A stretch of 64,000 nt of DNA, from the NCBI RefSeq assembly GCF_001625575.1, contig NZ_AUXV01000073.1:248001-312000 (forward strand), read 5' to 3'. Both the position numbers and the translations under genes were made by a program. Origin of the DNA: Pseudoalteromonas luteoviolacea S2607. GTDB lineage: Bacteria; Pseudomonadota; Gammaproteobacteria; Enterobacterales; Alteromonadaceae. The notes below the pieces were generated by a model that worked only from the letters and a program-made list of their open reading frames with translations, did no database searches and was not told the DNA's origin. Below are positions 1-8,552 of this stretch, piece after piece. Every line of letters begins with the position of its first letter. Position 1 is the stretch's first letter.

Positions 1-3000
1 GGCTAAAGCGTCGCCAAGTTTATGGTCTAAGGTATCAAACAAGTATTGAGCGCTGACCTCATTGAACCCTTGGGACTGTTGTTTAACGGCAAGCTGCTCT
101 CCTCGGTGGAGTATGCCAGCATGGATAATGTATTGATAAATTAGCACTGAGTCTCTGTCTCCGTAGTCAGGAAGTTGACCATTGAACAAACACCGATTTG
201 TGTGCTGATGCGCTTTGTAGGCTTGCTGAATACTTTTCAGTGACTTGTCGCCCCAATATACAGCTAACTCTTCCAACATTGAGCGCCTGTCGAGTTGCTG
301 CGCAATGTTTTCTGCACAGTGATATTGGTATAGCGCATTAGGAATAAGCACATAAAAGTGTTGCCTAGATTGTTGCCAATTACTCAGTAAACGATTTGCT
401 AATGCCGATTGTGTCGCGTCTACATGGCATTGTAGGTGTTGTAATAGCGCCCACTCCTGACCTTGGCATAATATATCTGGCTGCGATATCTGAATTGCTG
501 TGACGGAGTCTTTTGAGCACAAATGGGTGATATTGCCTGTAGGATCATATTGATAGGCTGTACCACCACTCATACCGTTACCAAACCCTTTACCAAAGCC
601 TCCAAGGTTAACAATGGAGCCGTTGGTCATATACTCGCAGCAAAAGTCTCCGACGCCTTCAATGACAGCCACAGCACCAGAGTTTCTCACTCCAAATCTA
701 TCTCCCGCTTGGCCATTCACATACAATTGGCCTCCGGTTGCACCAAAGAGTGCAAAATTTCCGATGAGCACATCCTCTGCAAGGGCGCAGCCTTCGCTAT
801 CTATGACGATCTTTCCGCCGCTGGCACCTTTACCTACACCATCGTTACATGTTCCTTTGTGGCGAAGCACCATCCCCGAATTGATAAATGCCCCGTAACT
901 TTGTCCTGCCGAACCACGCGTATTAATTTTTATACTATGTGGTTTGAGCACGGCTCGACCATTACTGAGCCTTATAACAGCCGGGTGAGCGGCAATTTGC
1001 TCATCATCGAGTTGATAATTGAGCTTGCGCTCAAGGTCTATTGCCAATTGACCGCCAACAGTTTTATTACAGTTGTCTAGGGCTCGTGGGCTTATTTCGA
1101 TGCATTCATTCTGTGTGGCAAAAAATTGAGTCTCGATTTCAGTTAGCCAAATATCATCCAGTGTAAAGTTAGCTTCTAGGTAAATCGGATTGGTGACTAC
1201 GACCTGCTTGGCAGGTTGCAGCATCGCTGTCATGTCTAGCTTTCCGACCATAGCTGGGTGAGATACAAGGTGCAGCAAATCCGAGCGGCCACGAACTTCG
1301 TTGAGTGACGTATAACCGATACTTGCTAAGATCTCGCGCACTTCATGGGCTACATTCATAAAGTATTGGGCCAACGCGCGAGGATCGCCGCTGTATACTT
1401 CTGGGTTTGTGGTGAGTCCAGCAGGGCATTTTAAGTTACAGTTTTTTGCCATAACACACTTGAGCATCATCAATGCTGTGGTGCCAAACTCAAAGGAGTC
1501 ACCACCTAGCATGGCTGATTTGACAACATCACTGCCAGTTTGGTGAGCATTGGAGCAACGCAAGGTAATTTTATCTCGCAGGCCATTTTCGCTCAAAGCT
1601 TGATGCACTTCTGCGATGCCTATGTCTGCCGCGCGTCCGGTATGTTTAAGGCTGGTGACTTGCGCCGCGCCAGTTCCACCTGTATTACCCGCAACATTTA
1701 TTACATCTGCCCCAGCTTTAGCGACACCCACTGCGATAGTACCTATGCCTTCTGATGATACCAATTTAACAATGACACGGACCCTTGCGGCTTTGGCATC
1801 GTGAATTAGCTGACCCAAGTCCTCTATTGAGTAGGTATCATGGTGTGGAGGAGGGGAGACGAGCTCAACGCCAGGTGTGCCACCACGTGCAGCGGCAATA
1901 ACGACATTAACTTTGGGCGCTGGCAGCTGGCCGCCTTCTCCGGGTTTCGCTCCTTGGCCTATTTTTATCTCAATTTCTTGTAGCGCAGGATCAGCTAAGT
2001 AACCTGTCCAGACGCCAAATCGGCCAGACGCAAACTGCTTAATTTTACTGGCTTTGACTGTGTTATAGCGACGGGAGTTTTCGCCACCTTCGCCTGAGTT
2101 ACTCATTGCGCCGGCAATATTTGTTCCTTGCGCAACTGCCTCGTGGGCCTTTTCGACTAATGCGCCATGACTCATTGCGCCGGAAGCAAAAGTTGCGGTG
2201 ATTTCGTGCGCGGGCTGAACGTGTTCTAATGCGATCGAATTCCGTGCTGTGCAGAGCTTGGCGCACAATGTATCCAACGTTGAGTTGGTTCTGGTCTCAA
2301 TGAGGATTTTATCCAGAGCTGGAACTATTTCGTATACTTCAGCTTCGTAAAGTGTATTTAACGCTAATGCCAATTGTTGATGAATGGCATCGGACTTTGA
2401 CGAATGACATAACAGCCACTTTTGCTGTGAAATTGCTTCAACCATTAAGCCTTTGACGTGTACTTGGTATGACCCTGAGGCATCGATATATGAAAGCGCG
2501 TCAATAAACGCTTGTGCGCTTTTTAACTGAGAAAAATCAAAAGGCAATGCCAATACATCTCGCAGTGCTGCGGGCCTATGATAGCGCTCATGCTTTAAAT
2601 TCTTACTGAAGTCTCTATAGGCTTGTGTCACTTTAAACTGAGCAATTTGCTCAGGCGTTCTCGCCTCAAAGCCTAGGTCTTTATAGCCATTGTCTTGTGG
2701 CAGAATAACGCCAGTATCATGAGACTCGAGTTGCGACTCGTCCACATATTGTATGCGCTCTTGAGTCATATTAATGTACTCACGTACTGCCGTAGTACCA
2801 AAGCTGTGACCAGCACCTTGCGCACGCTCTTTAAATAAACCGAGTACCGGAATTTGATCTTCAGCTTGTACTTCGAATACTTTTTTATGCCAATAGATTG
2901 CGCTTTGAGCGAGATCTTTAAATCTTGCGCCGCCCACTGGCGAGTGAATATTGGGAAATATTGCTTTTAGCAGTGGGTCTTGGGTGTCGATAAAATTGGC

Positions 3001-5172
3001 TTCGAAAAATTCACCACCAATGTAACTTTCTACGGTACATAGGCCAAATTTACCCATCGTTTTCATCAGCGCTTTTTCTACCGCTTTTTGATACCTTGCA
3101 AGTCCTTCCACAATATCAGCGTCATGCTGGAACAATTCGATAGCACGGTTGTGCACTGTGATAGGGCAAATGGCAGACGCGCCAAACCCAAGTAAGCAGG
3201 CAATATCATGAGTACTGGCGGCTTGCCCAGTATGACATACTAAACTGGTGTTAAACCTAAGCCCTTCAGAAATGAGCTTTTGATTAATCGCAGCAATGGC
3301 AAGCAATGCTGGAATCGCTCCTTGCTGATGGCTTACATTCAGGTCGCTTAAAATGAGCACATCGCAGCCTGATTTAACGAGTTCTTCCGCGCGAGCAGCG
3401 AGCGTTTTAATGGCGTCTAACAGCTGGGGCTGATGATCTGATTGCGTAACATCAATGTGAAACAGCATGGGTAAGGTTTCGACCTTGAGTGCCGACTGGT
3501 TCGTGATCTTCGCTAAGTCATGCGGCTGTAAAATAGGGGAGTCGAGTACGATTTGGCGGTGGCTGGTCGGGCATATATTGGGTTTTGGTCCTAGTGCCAC
3601 TCTGAGTGTCATACCATCTGCCTCCCTAATGCTGTCTAGGGGAGGGTTAGTCACTTGCGCGAAGCGTTGGCTGAAATACCGAGATACACCACCTTCTTCT
3701 CTGGTTAGCACATTCGGTGCTAAACCATAGCCCATTGCTGAAATCTTTTCTGAGCCATCTTGTAACATAGGGTCGAGCATGAACTTAAAGCTTTCTTGGT
3801 TCATGCTAAAGGCAACATGCTGAGCCGTTATACTCAAATGTTGATTTTTAACCACGTCAGTCAGTGATATTTGCGGTAACTCATCGAGTGTAACCCGCGC
3901 TTGTTGCAGCAATTCAGCGTAGTTTTTTTGTTCGGCAAGTTCTTCTAATATTTGTTGGGTATATTTTATTTGTTTTGAGGCGTGGTCGAATACAATCATG
4001 CCACCGGCTTCAATACGACCGCGTCGAATGATATCGGACGGCTCAAAATCAATCTGACCAGCCTCACTCATTACAGCCAAGTAATCATGAGTTTCCACGC
4101 TTCTAAGTGGTCTTAGCCCGAGTCTATCGAGCCTTGCGCCTACTGTGACGCCATCACCAAATATAAAGGCCGCTGGCCCGTCGTTTTTTTCCTCATAGAG
4201 AGAAAAGTACTCAAGCATAGATTTTACTGAGGCTGGAAGTGCATTGTCGTTTTCCCATGCTGGCGGCATCATTGCCAATGCAGCCACATCAATTGGCATT
4301 TGATCTTCAATCACACGGCGAGCAAGCGTTTGGTCTAATCGTGCTGAGTCAGATTGTCCTCGTGGGAATATCAGCCGTTTATTTTTATATTTTGCGATGG
4401 CATTTTCACTTAACCTATTTTTTCGGTCGGTATTGAGCTCACCGTTGTGGGCCATGCGTCTAAAGGGTTGCGCAAACATGGGGTTAGGTGCAGTGTTTGT
4501 CGAAAACCGTGTATGAAAGAAAAGTGTGTGGATCTGCTGCTCCGGTGCGTTGAGATCAGCAAAGTAGGGGACAACCTCCCAGCTATTTAGGCGCCCTTTA
4601 AGTACTTGTGTTCTTGAGCTCATAGAGAGGGGGTATAGCCCAGTATACTGAGGTCCAGTAAATGCGTGCATTTCAATCTCTTCAAGCGCTTGATGGATAT
4701 GTGACTCAAATACATTTTGATCTGTCATGTGATTTGGGCGCAAAAAGATGATTTGCTTGATGGCGAGTTGGGCCTTTCGGCTCGCTGGATTGAGGGTGCT
4801 TTGATCCGTTTTTACAGTGCGGACTTTAATGACCTGTAGATCATATGATGCCAGTTTTTCAAAGATCAGTGACATCGCGAGTTCATTGCTAGTCTGCTCA
4901 TTTGGCAGAAAAAAGTTCGCGACGCCAAATTCTCCAAGCGTTAAGTCTGGCCTTTCGGTCACTTTTCTAAAAAATGTGAGAGATAAATCAATATTTACAC
5001 CAGCACCATCGCCAATTCCTTCAGCATTCATACCGCCTCTATGCGGAATTCTACACAGTGCTTGATGTGCGTGTTTTATCAGTTGATGAGTTGGTAAGCT
5101 CTGCTTGTGGGTAATAAAGCCAACACCACAGCTAGACTTATCTTGGTCTCTATCAAATAAATATCGTTTCAT
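1..5172 (-). CDS. gltB: Glutamate synthase (GOGAT) large subunit, 3' end outside window
   Basis: The minus-strand frame is open from an ATG at 5172 to the left edge (1724 codons, no stop), so the C-terminus is missing. The product transfers the amide nitrogen of glutamine to 2-oxoglutarate. The N-terminus has a 14-residue propeptide followed by Cys15 in CGVGF, the class-II glutamine amidotransferase nucleophile. The FMN-binding synthase domain follows, with the 3Fe-4S cysteines in CVMAKNCNLKCP (near 1420-1460). A glycine-rich GXGXG domain lies at about 500-1050. The usual GltB ending (a segment like ALANRLLSNW) is reached near 420, but the frame continues at least 120 residues further, so the protein carries an extra C-terminal region. 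A gltD partner would be expected beyond the left edge. No frameshift was seen. Confidence 0.93.
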   Translation of the reverse strand, partial: MKRYLFDRDQDKSSCGVGFITHKQSLPTHQLIKHAHQALCRIPHRGGMNAEGIGDGAGVNIDLSLTFFRKVTERPDLTLGEFGVANFFLPNEQTSNELAMSLIFEKLASYDLQVIKVRTVKTDQSTLNPASRKAQLAIKQIIFLRPNHMTDQNVFESHIHQALEEIEMHAFTGPQYTGLYPLSMSSRTQVLKGRLNSWEVVPYFADLNAPEQQIHTLFFHTRFSTNTAPNPMFAQPFRRMAHNGELNTDRKNRLSENAIAKYKNKRLIFPRGQSDSARLDQTLARRVIEDQMPIDVAALAMMPPAWENDNALPASVKSMLEYFSLYEEKNDGPAAFIFGDGVTVGARLDRLGLRPLRSVETHDYLAVMSEAGQIDFEPSDIIRRGRIEAGGMIVFDHASKQIKYTQQILEELAEQKNYAELLQQARVTLDELPQISLTDVVKNQHLSITAQHVAFSMNQESFKFMLDPMLQDGSEKISAMGYGLAPNVLTREEGGVSRYFSQRFAQVTNPPLDSIREADGMTLRVALGPKPNICPTSHRQIVLDSPILQPHDLAKITNQSALKVETLPMLFHIDVTQSDHQPQLLDAIKTLAARAEELVKSGCDVLILSDLNVSHQQGAIPALLAIAAINQKLISEGLRFNTSLVCHTGQAASTHDIACLLGFGASAICPITVHNRAIELFQHDADIVEGLARYQKAVEKALMKTMGKFGLCTVESYIGGEFFEANFIDTQDPLLKAIFPNIHSPVGGARFKDLAQSAIYWHKKVFEVQAEDQIPVLGLFKERAQGAGHSFGTTAVREYINMTQERIQYVDESQLESHDTGVILPQDNGYKDLGFEARTPEQIAQFKVTQAYRDFSKNLKHERYHRPAALRDVLALPFDFSQLKSAQAFIDALSYIDASGSYQVHVKGLMVEAISQQKWLLCHSSKSDAIHQQLALALNTLYEAEVYEIVPALDKILIETRTNSTLDTLCAKLCTARNSIALEHVQPAHEITATFASGAMSHGALVEKAHEAVAQGTNIAGAMSNSGEGGENSRRYNTVKASKIKQFASGRFGVWTGYLADPALQEIEIKIGQGAKPGEGGQLPAPKVNVVIAAARGGTPGVELVSPPPHHDTYSIEDLGQLIHDAKAARVRVIVKLVSSEGIGTIAVGVAKAGADVINVAGNTGGTGAAQVTSLKHTGRAADIGIAEVHQALSENGLRDKITLRCSNAHQTGSDVVKSAMLGGDSFEFGTTALMMLKCVMAKNCNLKCPAGLTTNPEVYSGDPRALAQYFMNVAHEVREILASIGYTSLNEVRGRSDLLHLVSHPAMVGKLDMTAMLQPAKQVVVTNPIYLEANFTLDDIWLTEIETQFFATQNECIEISPRALDNCNKTVGGQLAIDLERKLNYQLDDEQIAAHPAVIRLSNGRAVLKPHSIKINTRGSAGQSYGAFINSGMVLRHKGTCNDGVGKGASGGKIVIDSEGCALAEDVLIGNFALFGATGGQLYVNGQAGDRFGVRNSGAVAVIEGVGDFCCEYMTNGSIVNLGGFGKGFGNGMSGGTAYQYDPTGNITHLCSKDSVTAIQISQPDILCQGQEWALLQHLQCHVDATQSALANRLLSNWQQSRQHFYVLIPNALYQYHCAENIAQQLDRRSMLEELAVYWGDKSLKSIQQAYKAHQHTNRCLFNGQLPDYGDRDSVLIYQYIIHAGILHRGEQLAVKQQSQGFNEVSAQYLFDTLDHKLGDALA

Positions 5173-5577
5173 AGTGTACCCAATTCAGTAAAACGGGTGT
5201 GCTCACAGTGGATTAAAGCGTGCACTGTGCGCTACACATTTTTTTAAGCAGGCCTTTCAAAGTATATTTTTGTGAATTTATATGCAAATGATAAATATTT
5301 GCATTCAATAAAATGCCGGGTTTTGAGATTTTTATCGTTAAGCGGTTAACACGATGTGTTATTTAATGATTTGTTTTTAAATGTGTTTTTTTCTTTGTGA
5401 TAGAGGGTTGTTTGGGTGTTGAATATTTTTCACGCTAGTGAATTTGTATTGTATTTGAAAGTTTGTTCGAGATGCTTTTTATTTTCTCACTTCATTCATA
5501 GCGGTTATTATACGATCGTATTAACCGAGAAATTTGACTTGATGCGCTCATCTGACTGTGTTAATTTTTTGTCCGTT
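5173..5577. other. Divergent intergenic region between gltB and the trpS leader
   Basis: About 400 AT-rich bases separate the gltB start from the trpS leader peptide. A TATTAT -10-like hexamer is at 5506-5511 and a TTGACT at 5534-5539, but neither has a convincing partner at normal spacing. The plus-strand frame ending at the leader stop is open back to 5416. An in-frame ATG at 5542 has a weak upstream GAGA, so the leader peptide could be longer than 18 residues. I see no other gene here. Confidence 0.5.
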
Positions 5578-5634
5578 ATGAATATTTTATCAAACCTACG
5601 ACACATCACAATTTCTTGGTGGCGCTCTTATTAG
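5578..5634 (+). CDS. Short leader peptide with tandem Trp codons upstream of trpS
   Basis: An 18-codon frame (ATG 5578, stop TAG 5632-5634) ends in S-W-W-R-S-Y. The two adjacent TGG codons are at 5617-5622, four codons before the stop. This resembles the WWR ending of the trp operon leader TrpL. It sits about 100 bases upstream of a tryptophanyl-tRNA synthetase start and immediately precedes a chain of alternative hairpins, as expected for a ribosome-sensing leader. There is no strong Shine-Dalgarno at 5578. The in-frame ATG at 5542 would give a 30-residue peptide with the same ending. Translation is not shown; the case rests on position, Trp codons and downstream pairing. Confidence 0.6.
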   Translation: MNILSNLRHITISWWRSY

Positions 5635-5730
5635 AGCGGCGCTTGAATACACGTGTTCAACTGCTGCCGAAAGGTAATAGTTGACATGACCACTGTCTCT
5701 TTCGGTAGCAAACAAAATAAGGAGACAGAC
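5617..5730 (+). promoter_or_regulatory. Candidate attenuator controlling trpS translation
   Basis: Four competing pairings can be drawn. Segment 1:2 is CGCTCT 5623-5628 with AGAGCG 5633-5638, directly after the Trp codons. Segment 2:3 is 5636-5647 with 5656-5667 (11 of 12 positions pair, two of them G-U). Segment 3:4 is 5662-5673 with 5699-5710 (12 bp, one G-U). Segment 4:5 is 5693-5702 with 5719-5728 (10 bp, one G-U) and covers the Shine-Dalgarno AAGGAGA at 5719-5725. Pairings 3:4 and 4:5 share 5699-5702, so they exclude each other. There is no U-run after 3:4, so translational control is more likely than intrinsic termination. Simple footprint logic predicts that stalling at the Trp codons favours 2:3 and closes the Shine-Dalgarno, so the sign of control is uncertain. 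Confidence 0.6.
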
Positions 5731-6729
5731 ATGAAACATACAATTCTTACCGGTGACAGACCAACAGGCCCTTTACATTTGGGGCACTATGTGGGTTCCT
5801 TACAACATCGTATCTCATTGCAATCTCAGCATGCTCAAACAATTCTAATCGCAGATATGCAGGGCTTGACAGATAACGGCCACAACCCACAGAAGGTTGC
5901 CGACAATATATTTAACGTGATGGCGGATTACCTTGCTGTTGGCATTAACCCTGAAGAAACAACAATTTGCTTACAGTCTGCTTTACCGGCTTTGGCTGAG
6001 CTAAGTATGTATTATGCAAATCTGGTCAGTGTGTCGCGTTTAGAGCGCAATCCAACAGTAAAAGCAGAAATCGCAAGTAAAGACTTTGGCGCGTCAATTC
6101 CCGCAGGTTTTCTAAATTACCCAATAAGCCAAGCTGCTGATATTACCGCGTTTGGCGCGACCTTAGTGCCTGTTGGAGAAGATCAGCTCCCGATGCTTGA
6201 ACTTACCAACGAAATTGTTCGCAAACTCAACAGTGTCGCAAAAAAGCAAGTGTTAGTAGAAGCAAAGCCACTTCTGAGCGAGGTTTCAAGGTTACCTGGT
6301 GTAGATGGCAAAGCTAAGATGTCAAAGTCGCTTGGAAACGTGATCACCTTTGGTAGCAGTGATGATGAAATCGCAAAGGCTGTGCGGGCGATGTACACGG
6401 ATCCAAACCACATTAGAGTAGAAGATCCTGGCCAAGTTGAAGGGAATGTGGTTTTTACATACTTGGATGCTTTTCATGAAGACAAAGAGTATGTGGCAAC
6501 GCTCAAAGCCCATTATCGTCGAGGTGGGTTAGGTGATAGCAAATTAAAGGGGATTTTGGCGGATTGTTTGGTGAACCTAATTACGCCAATACGGGCTAGA
6601 CGTGAAACCTATCTATCAGACCCTACACAACTACGTGAAATATTAAAAGCGGGTACAGAGAGAGCGAACCAGCAGTCTCAGCGAGTGCTCAACCGAGTAA
6701 AAGATGCGTTTGGATTAAATGTACTTTGA
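5731..6729 (+). CDS. trpS: Tryptophanyl-tRNA synthetase
   Basis: This class I aminoacyl-tRNA synthetase of 332 residues charges tRNA-Trp with tryptophan. The HIGH-type motif is HLGH within GDRPTGPLHLGHY near the N-terminus, and the KMSKS loop is exact (GKAKMSKSLGN). I chose ATG 5731 because AAGGAGA lies 5 bases upstream and the protein then begins just ahead of the conserved GDRPTG. In-frame upstream starts at 5653 (GTG) and 5686 lie inside the leader hairpins and would add unconserved sequence. The N-terminal motif differs from the E. coli TrpS style (GxQPSGxLTIGNY), so it may be an auxiliary copy. Its location beside a tryptophan-consuming violacein operon and its Trp-codon leader support that, but the housekeeping trpS cannot be seen here. 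Possible roles are protecting charging when violacein synthesis drains tryptophan, or resistance to a TrpRS inhibitor such as indolmycin. Confidence 0.95.
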   Translation: MKHTILTGDRPTGPLHLGHYVGSLQHRISLQSQHAQTILIADMQGLTDNGHNPQKVADNIFNVMADYLAVGINPEETTICLQSALPALAELSMYYANLVSVSRLERNPTVKAEIASKDFGASIPAGFLNYPISQAADITAFGATLVPVGEDQLPMLELTNEIVRKLNSVAKKQVLVEAKPLLSEVSRLPGVDGKAKMSKSLGNVITFGSSDDEIAKAVRAMYTDPNHIRVEDPGQVEGNVVFTYLDAFHEDKEYVATLKAHYRRGGLGDSKLKGILADCLVNLITPIRARRETYLSDPTQLREILKAGTERANQQSQRVLNRVKDAFGLNVL

Positions 6730-6753
6730 AAGGGGGTTTGTCGTTCAATGTGA

Positions 6754-6784
6754 CCGACCACAATAAACTAAATATTGTGGTCGG
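6754..6784. terminator. Hairpin between convergent trpS and vioE
   Basis: A perfect 12-bp inverted repeat (CCGACCACAATA 6754-6765, TATTGTGGTCGG 6773-6784, 7-base loop) lies between the two convergent stop codons. Neither side has a strong U-run, but the placement fits a bidirectional terminator. Confidence 0.65.
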
Positions 6785-6814
6785 CACGCCTCATTCCCAA
6801 TGTTACTTGGTATT

Positions 6815-7414
6815 TTATGCTTGCTTCAAGGGCTCATGCTTGAAGATATCTGCATCGATTTCTCTAGTGTTGAAGTTAGGAAAATCTCTCACAGATGCCA
6901 TGACCTTTGGGTCACCTGTAACCATTCTTAGCAGTTCATTGGTGCCCGCTTTCAAATAGTAAGTTGCAGGTCCTTTACTATTCGGTCTCTGGAAATGCCA
7001 AATGTCAGCTTCAAACCCTAGTACTTCACAAGTGCCTTGATACTCAGCATTGCATGTTTGCAATACATCTTGCATTAAAATTAGCTCGTGACACGGGTCT
7101 ACTTCATCATTCAGTACTTCACCTGTGAACTCACTTTGTTTGTCCATGTGCGCACGGGAATAAGCGACTTTGGCTTTAAATGACTCATTAGTACCAGGGT
7201 ACATTATTTCCGACATCCACAATCTGTGGCCTGTTTTTTCCTCACTCCATGGATTAAACAACCCGTCGATACGACATACATTTTTGCTGTAATCAAACCA
7301 GCAATAACCTGATGTTATATGCTCTTCAGGTTGCATAGGAGACCAGTATGAAATGTAACTACTGCTCCATTGCTGTGGTAATTTTGGAGGGGTCATTTGT
7401 TTGTTTAGTTCCAC
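6815..7414 (-). CDS. vioE: Violacein biosynthesis protein VioE
   Basis: VioE diverts the VioB product by a 1,2-indole shift to prodeoxyviolacein; without it the pathway leads to chromopyrrolic acid. The match to VioE is clear by eye: a conserved core with SYISYWSPM, SGYCWFDY, RIDGLFNPWSE and LRMVTGD. The start is not obvious. GTG 7414 lies one base after the vioD stop and has GGGGAAAAG upstream, giving 199 residues, close to the 191 of Chromobacterium VioE. A GTG at 7429 and an ATG at 7381 are alternatives. It is the last gene of the vioABCDE operon and ends facing trpS across a hairpin. Confidence 0.95.
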   Translation of the reverse strand: MELNKQMTPPKLPQQWSSSYISYWSPMQPEEHITSGYCWFDYSKNVCRIDGLFNPWSEEKTGHRLWMSEIMYPGTNESFKAKVAYSRAHMDKQSEFTGEVLNDEVDPCHELILMQDVLQTCNAEYQGTCEVLGFEADIWHFQRPNSKGPATYYLKAGTNELLRMVTGDPKVMASVRDFPNFNTREIDADIFKHEPLKQA

Positions 7415-7415
7415 G

Positions 7416-8552
7416 TTACTTTTCCCCACGATCTAAAGCTCTTTCCAATGCTTGGCCAAGCGCAGCAGGCAGTGGAGGAAGCTGTCCACGTCGTTCAGCA
7501 AACCCTTGCGCAACTTCACCTGTAGATAAGTGCATTCGATCCTCTACTGACTCAAACCACAAGCGACTCACGGTTGCGTGTTGATCAAATAGTTGCATTA
7601 CTGGCATAACATGTTGATTAAAGTCTTCAAGTGCCGCAGTAACATTGTCTGGGTTATCGTAGACCGCCTTTACTAGTATTTGCGCACCGACAACCGCCAT
7701 TGTTGTTCCGTGACCGATGGAGAAATGACCAGACTGGAGTGCGTCACCCAATAGCGCTACATTGCCATCGTAAGCTTTCTCATGGCTCAAGGTCATAAAG
7801 TTGCGCCATTTCAGACCTTCTTGTGCAATGACTGCTTTACCATCTAGCTCCTCTTCAAATACCGATGCAATAAAGCGCTCTGCATCTGCGGTAGTCATTT
7901 CGTCTAGGCCAGACTTTTTGTAGGTCTCTTCGCTACATTCAACAACAAAAGTACTCATTTTGCTGGAGTATTTATAAGAGTGTGCAACAAAAACACCTTT
8001 TGAATGTGCTTTAAAGATGAGATTCATTGCATCAAAAGTTTTAGTAGTGCCATACCACATATAGCGATTTTTACCGAACTCTACCTTTGGCTTTAATGCG
8101 TCACGATAGTAGGTGGTGGTGTGATTAAGGCCGTTTGACACCACCACTAGGTCATAATCGTTAGACGCCAGCTCGGCATCCGTTAAAACAGGTTGCTCAA
8201 ACTGGATGTCAATACCTAAGCCGATACACATTTGGCGCAACTCTCTGACCATTGATTTGCGCTCTGCACCACATAAAGTCACGCCTGTGCTTTTCAATGC
8301 ACTCTGGTTGTGGTGAGTAAGTTTAAAATCTTCTAGGTACTGCGCATCTAAAGTTTCATAATTGGCGAGATACGACAGAGGGTTAGCTGGGTGATGCGGG
8401 GCACGCCCAGGTAGTACAACACCCCAACCAACGACGTTATCATCGGGGTGGTTTTTCTCAATTATTTTGATATCCCAATCAGGTTTAAGTCTTTTGGTTT
8501 CACTTGCAAACATAAGGCCTGAAGGGCCGGCGCCAATCACTAAAATCTTCAT
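7416..8552 (-). CDS. vioD: Tryptophan hydroxylase-type FAD monooxygenase VioD
   Basis: VioD is a flavin monooxygenase that hydroxylates the indole ring of prodeoxyviolacein at C5. The 378-residue protein starts with a Rossmann motif (GAGPSG) right after MKILVI and has the second FAD motif region GDALQSGHFSIGHGTT. I chose ATG 8552, which overlaps the vioC stop as TAATG, over the upstream in-frame start at 8579; a GGGAGA lies just upstream, so it is probably translationally coupled. Its length is close to the 373 residues of Chromobacterium VioD. It is followed directly by vioE. Confidence 0.95.
   Translation of the reverse strand: MKILVIGAGPSGLMFASETKRLKPDWDIKIIEKNHPDDNVVGWGVVLPGRAPHHPANPLSYLANYETLDAQYLEDFKLTHHNQSALKSTGVTLCGAERKSMVRELRQMCIGLGIDIQFEQPVLTDAELASNDYDLVVVSNGLNHTTTYYRDALKPKVEFGKNRYMWYGTTKTFDAMNLIFKAHSKGVFVAHSYKYSSKMSTFVVECSEETYKKSGLDEMTTADAERFIASVFEEELDGKAVIAQEGLKWRNFMTLSHEKAYDGNVALLGDALQSGHFSIGHGTTMAVVGAQILVKAVYDNPDNVTAALEDFNQHVMPVMQLFDQHATVSRLWFESVEDRMHLSTGEVAQGFAERRGQLPPLPAALGQALERALDRGEK

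Noticed and set aside
523..1080. Plus-strand open frames within the gltB region (523-1080, 614-898, 1540-1804, 3467-3730 and others)
   Set aside because: They lie antisense to an uninterrupted gltB frame with clear glutamate synthase motifs and have no recognisable protein features.
5653..5730. Longer trpS start at GTG 5653 or ATG 5686
   Set aside because: The extension falls in the attenuator hairpins and has no conservation pattern; AAGGAGA is placed for ATG 5731.
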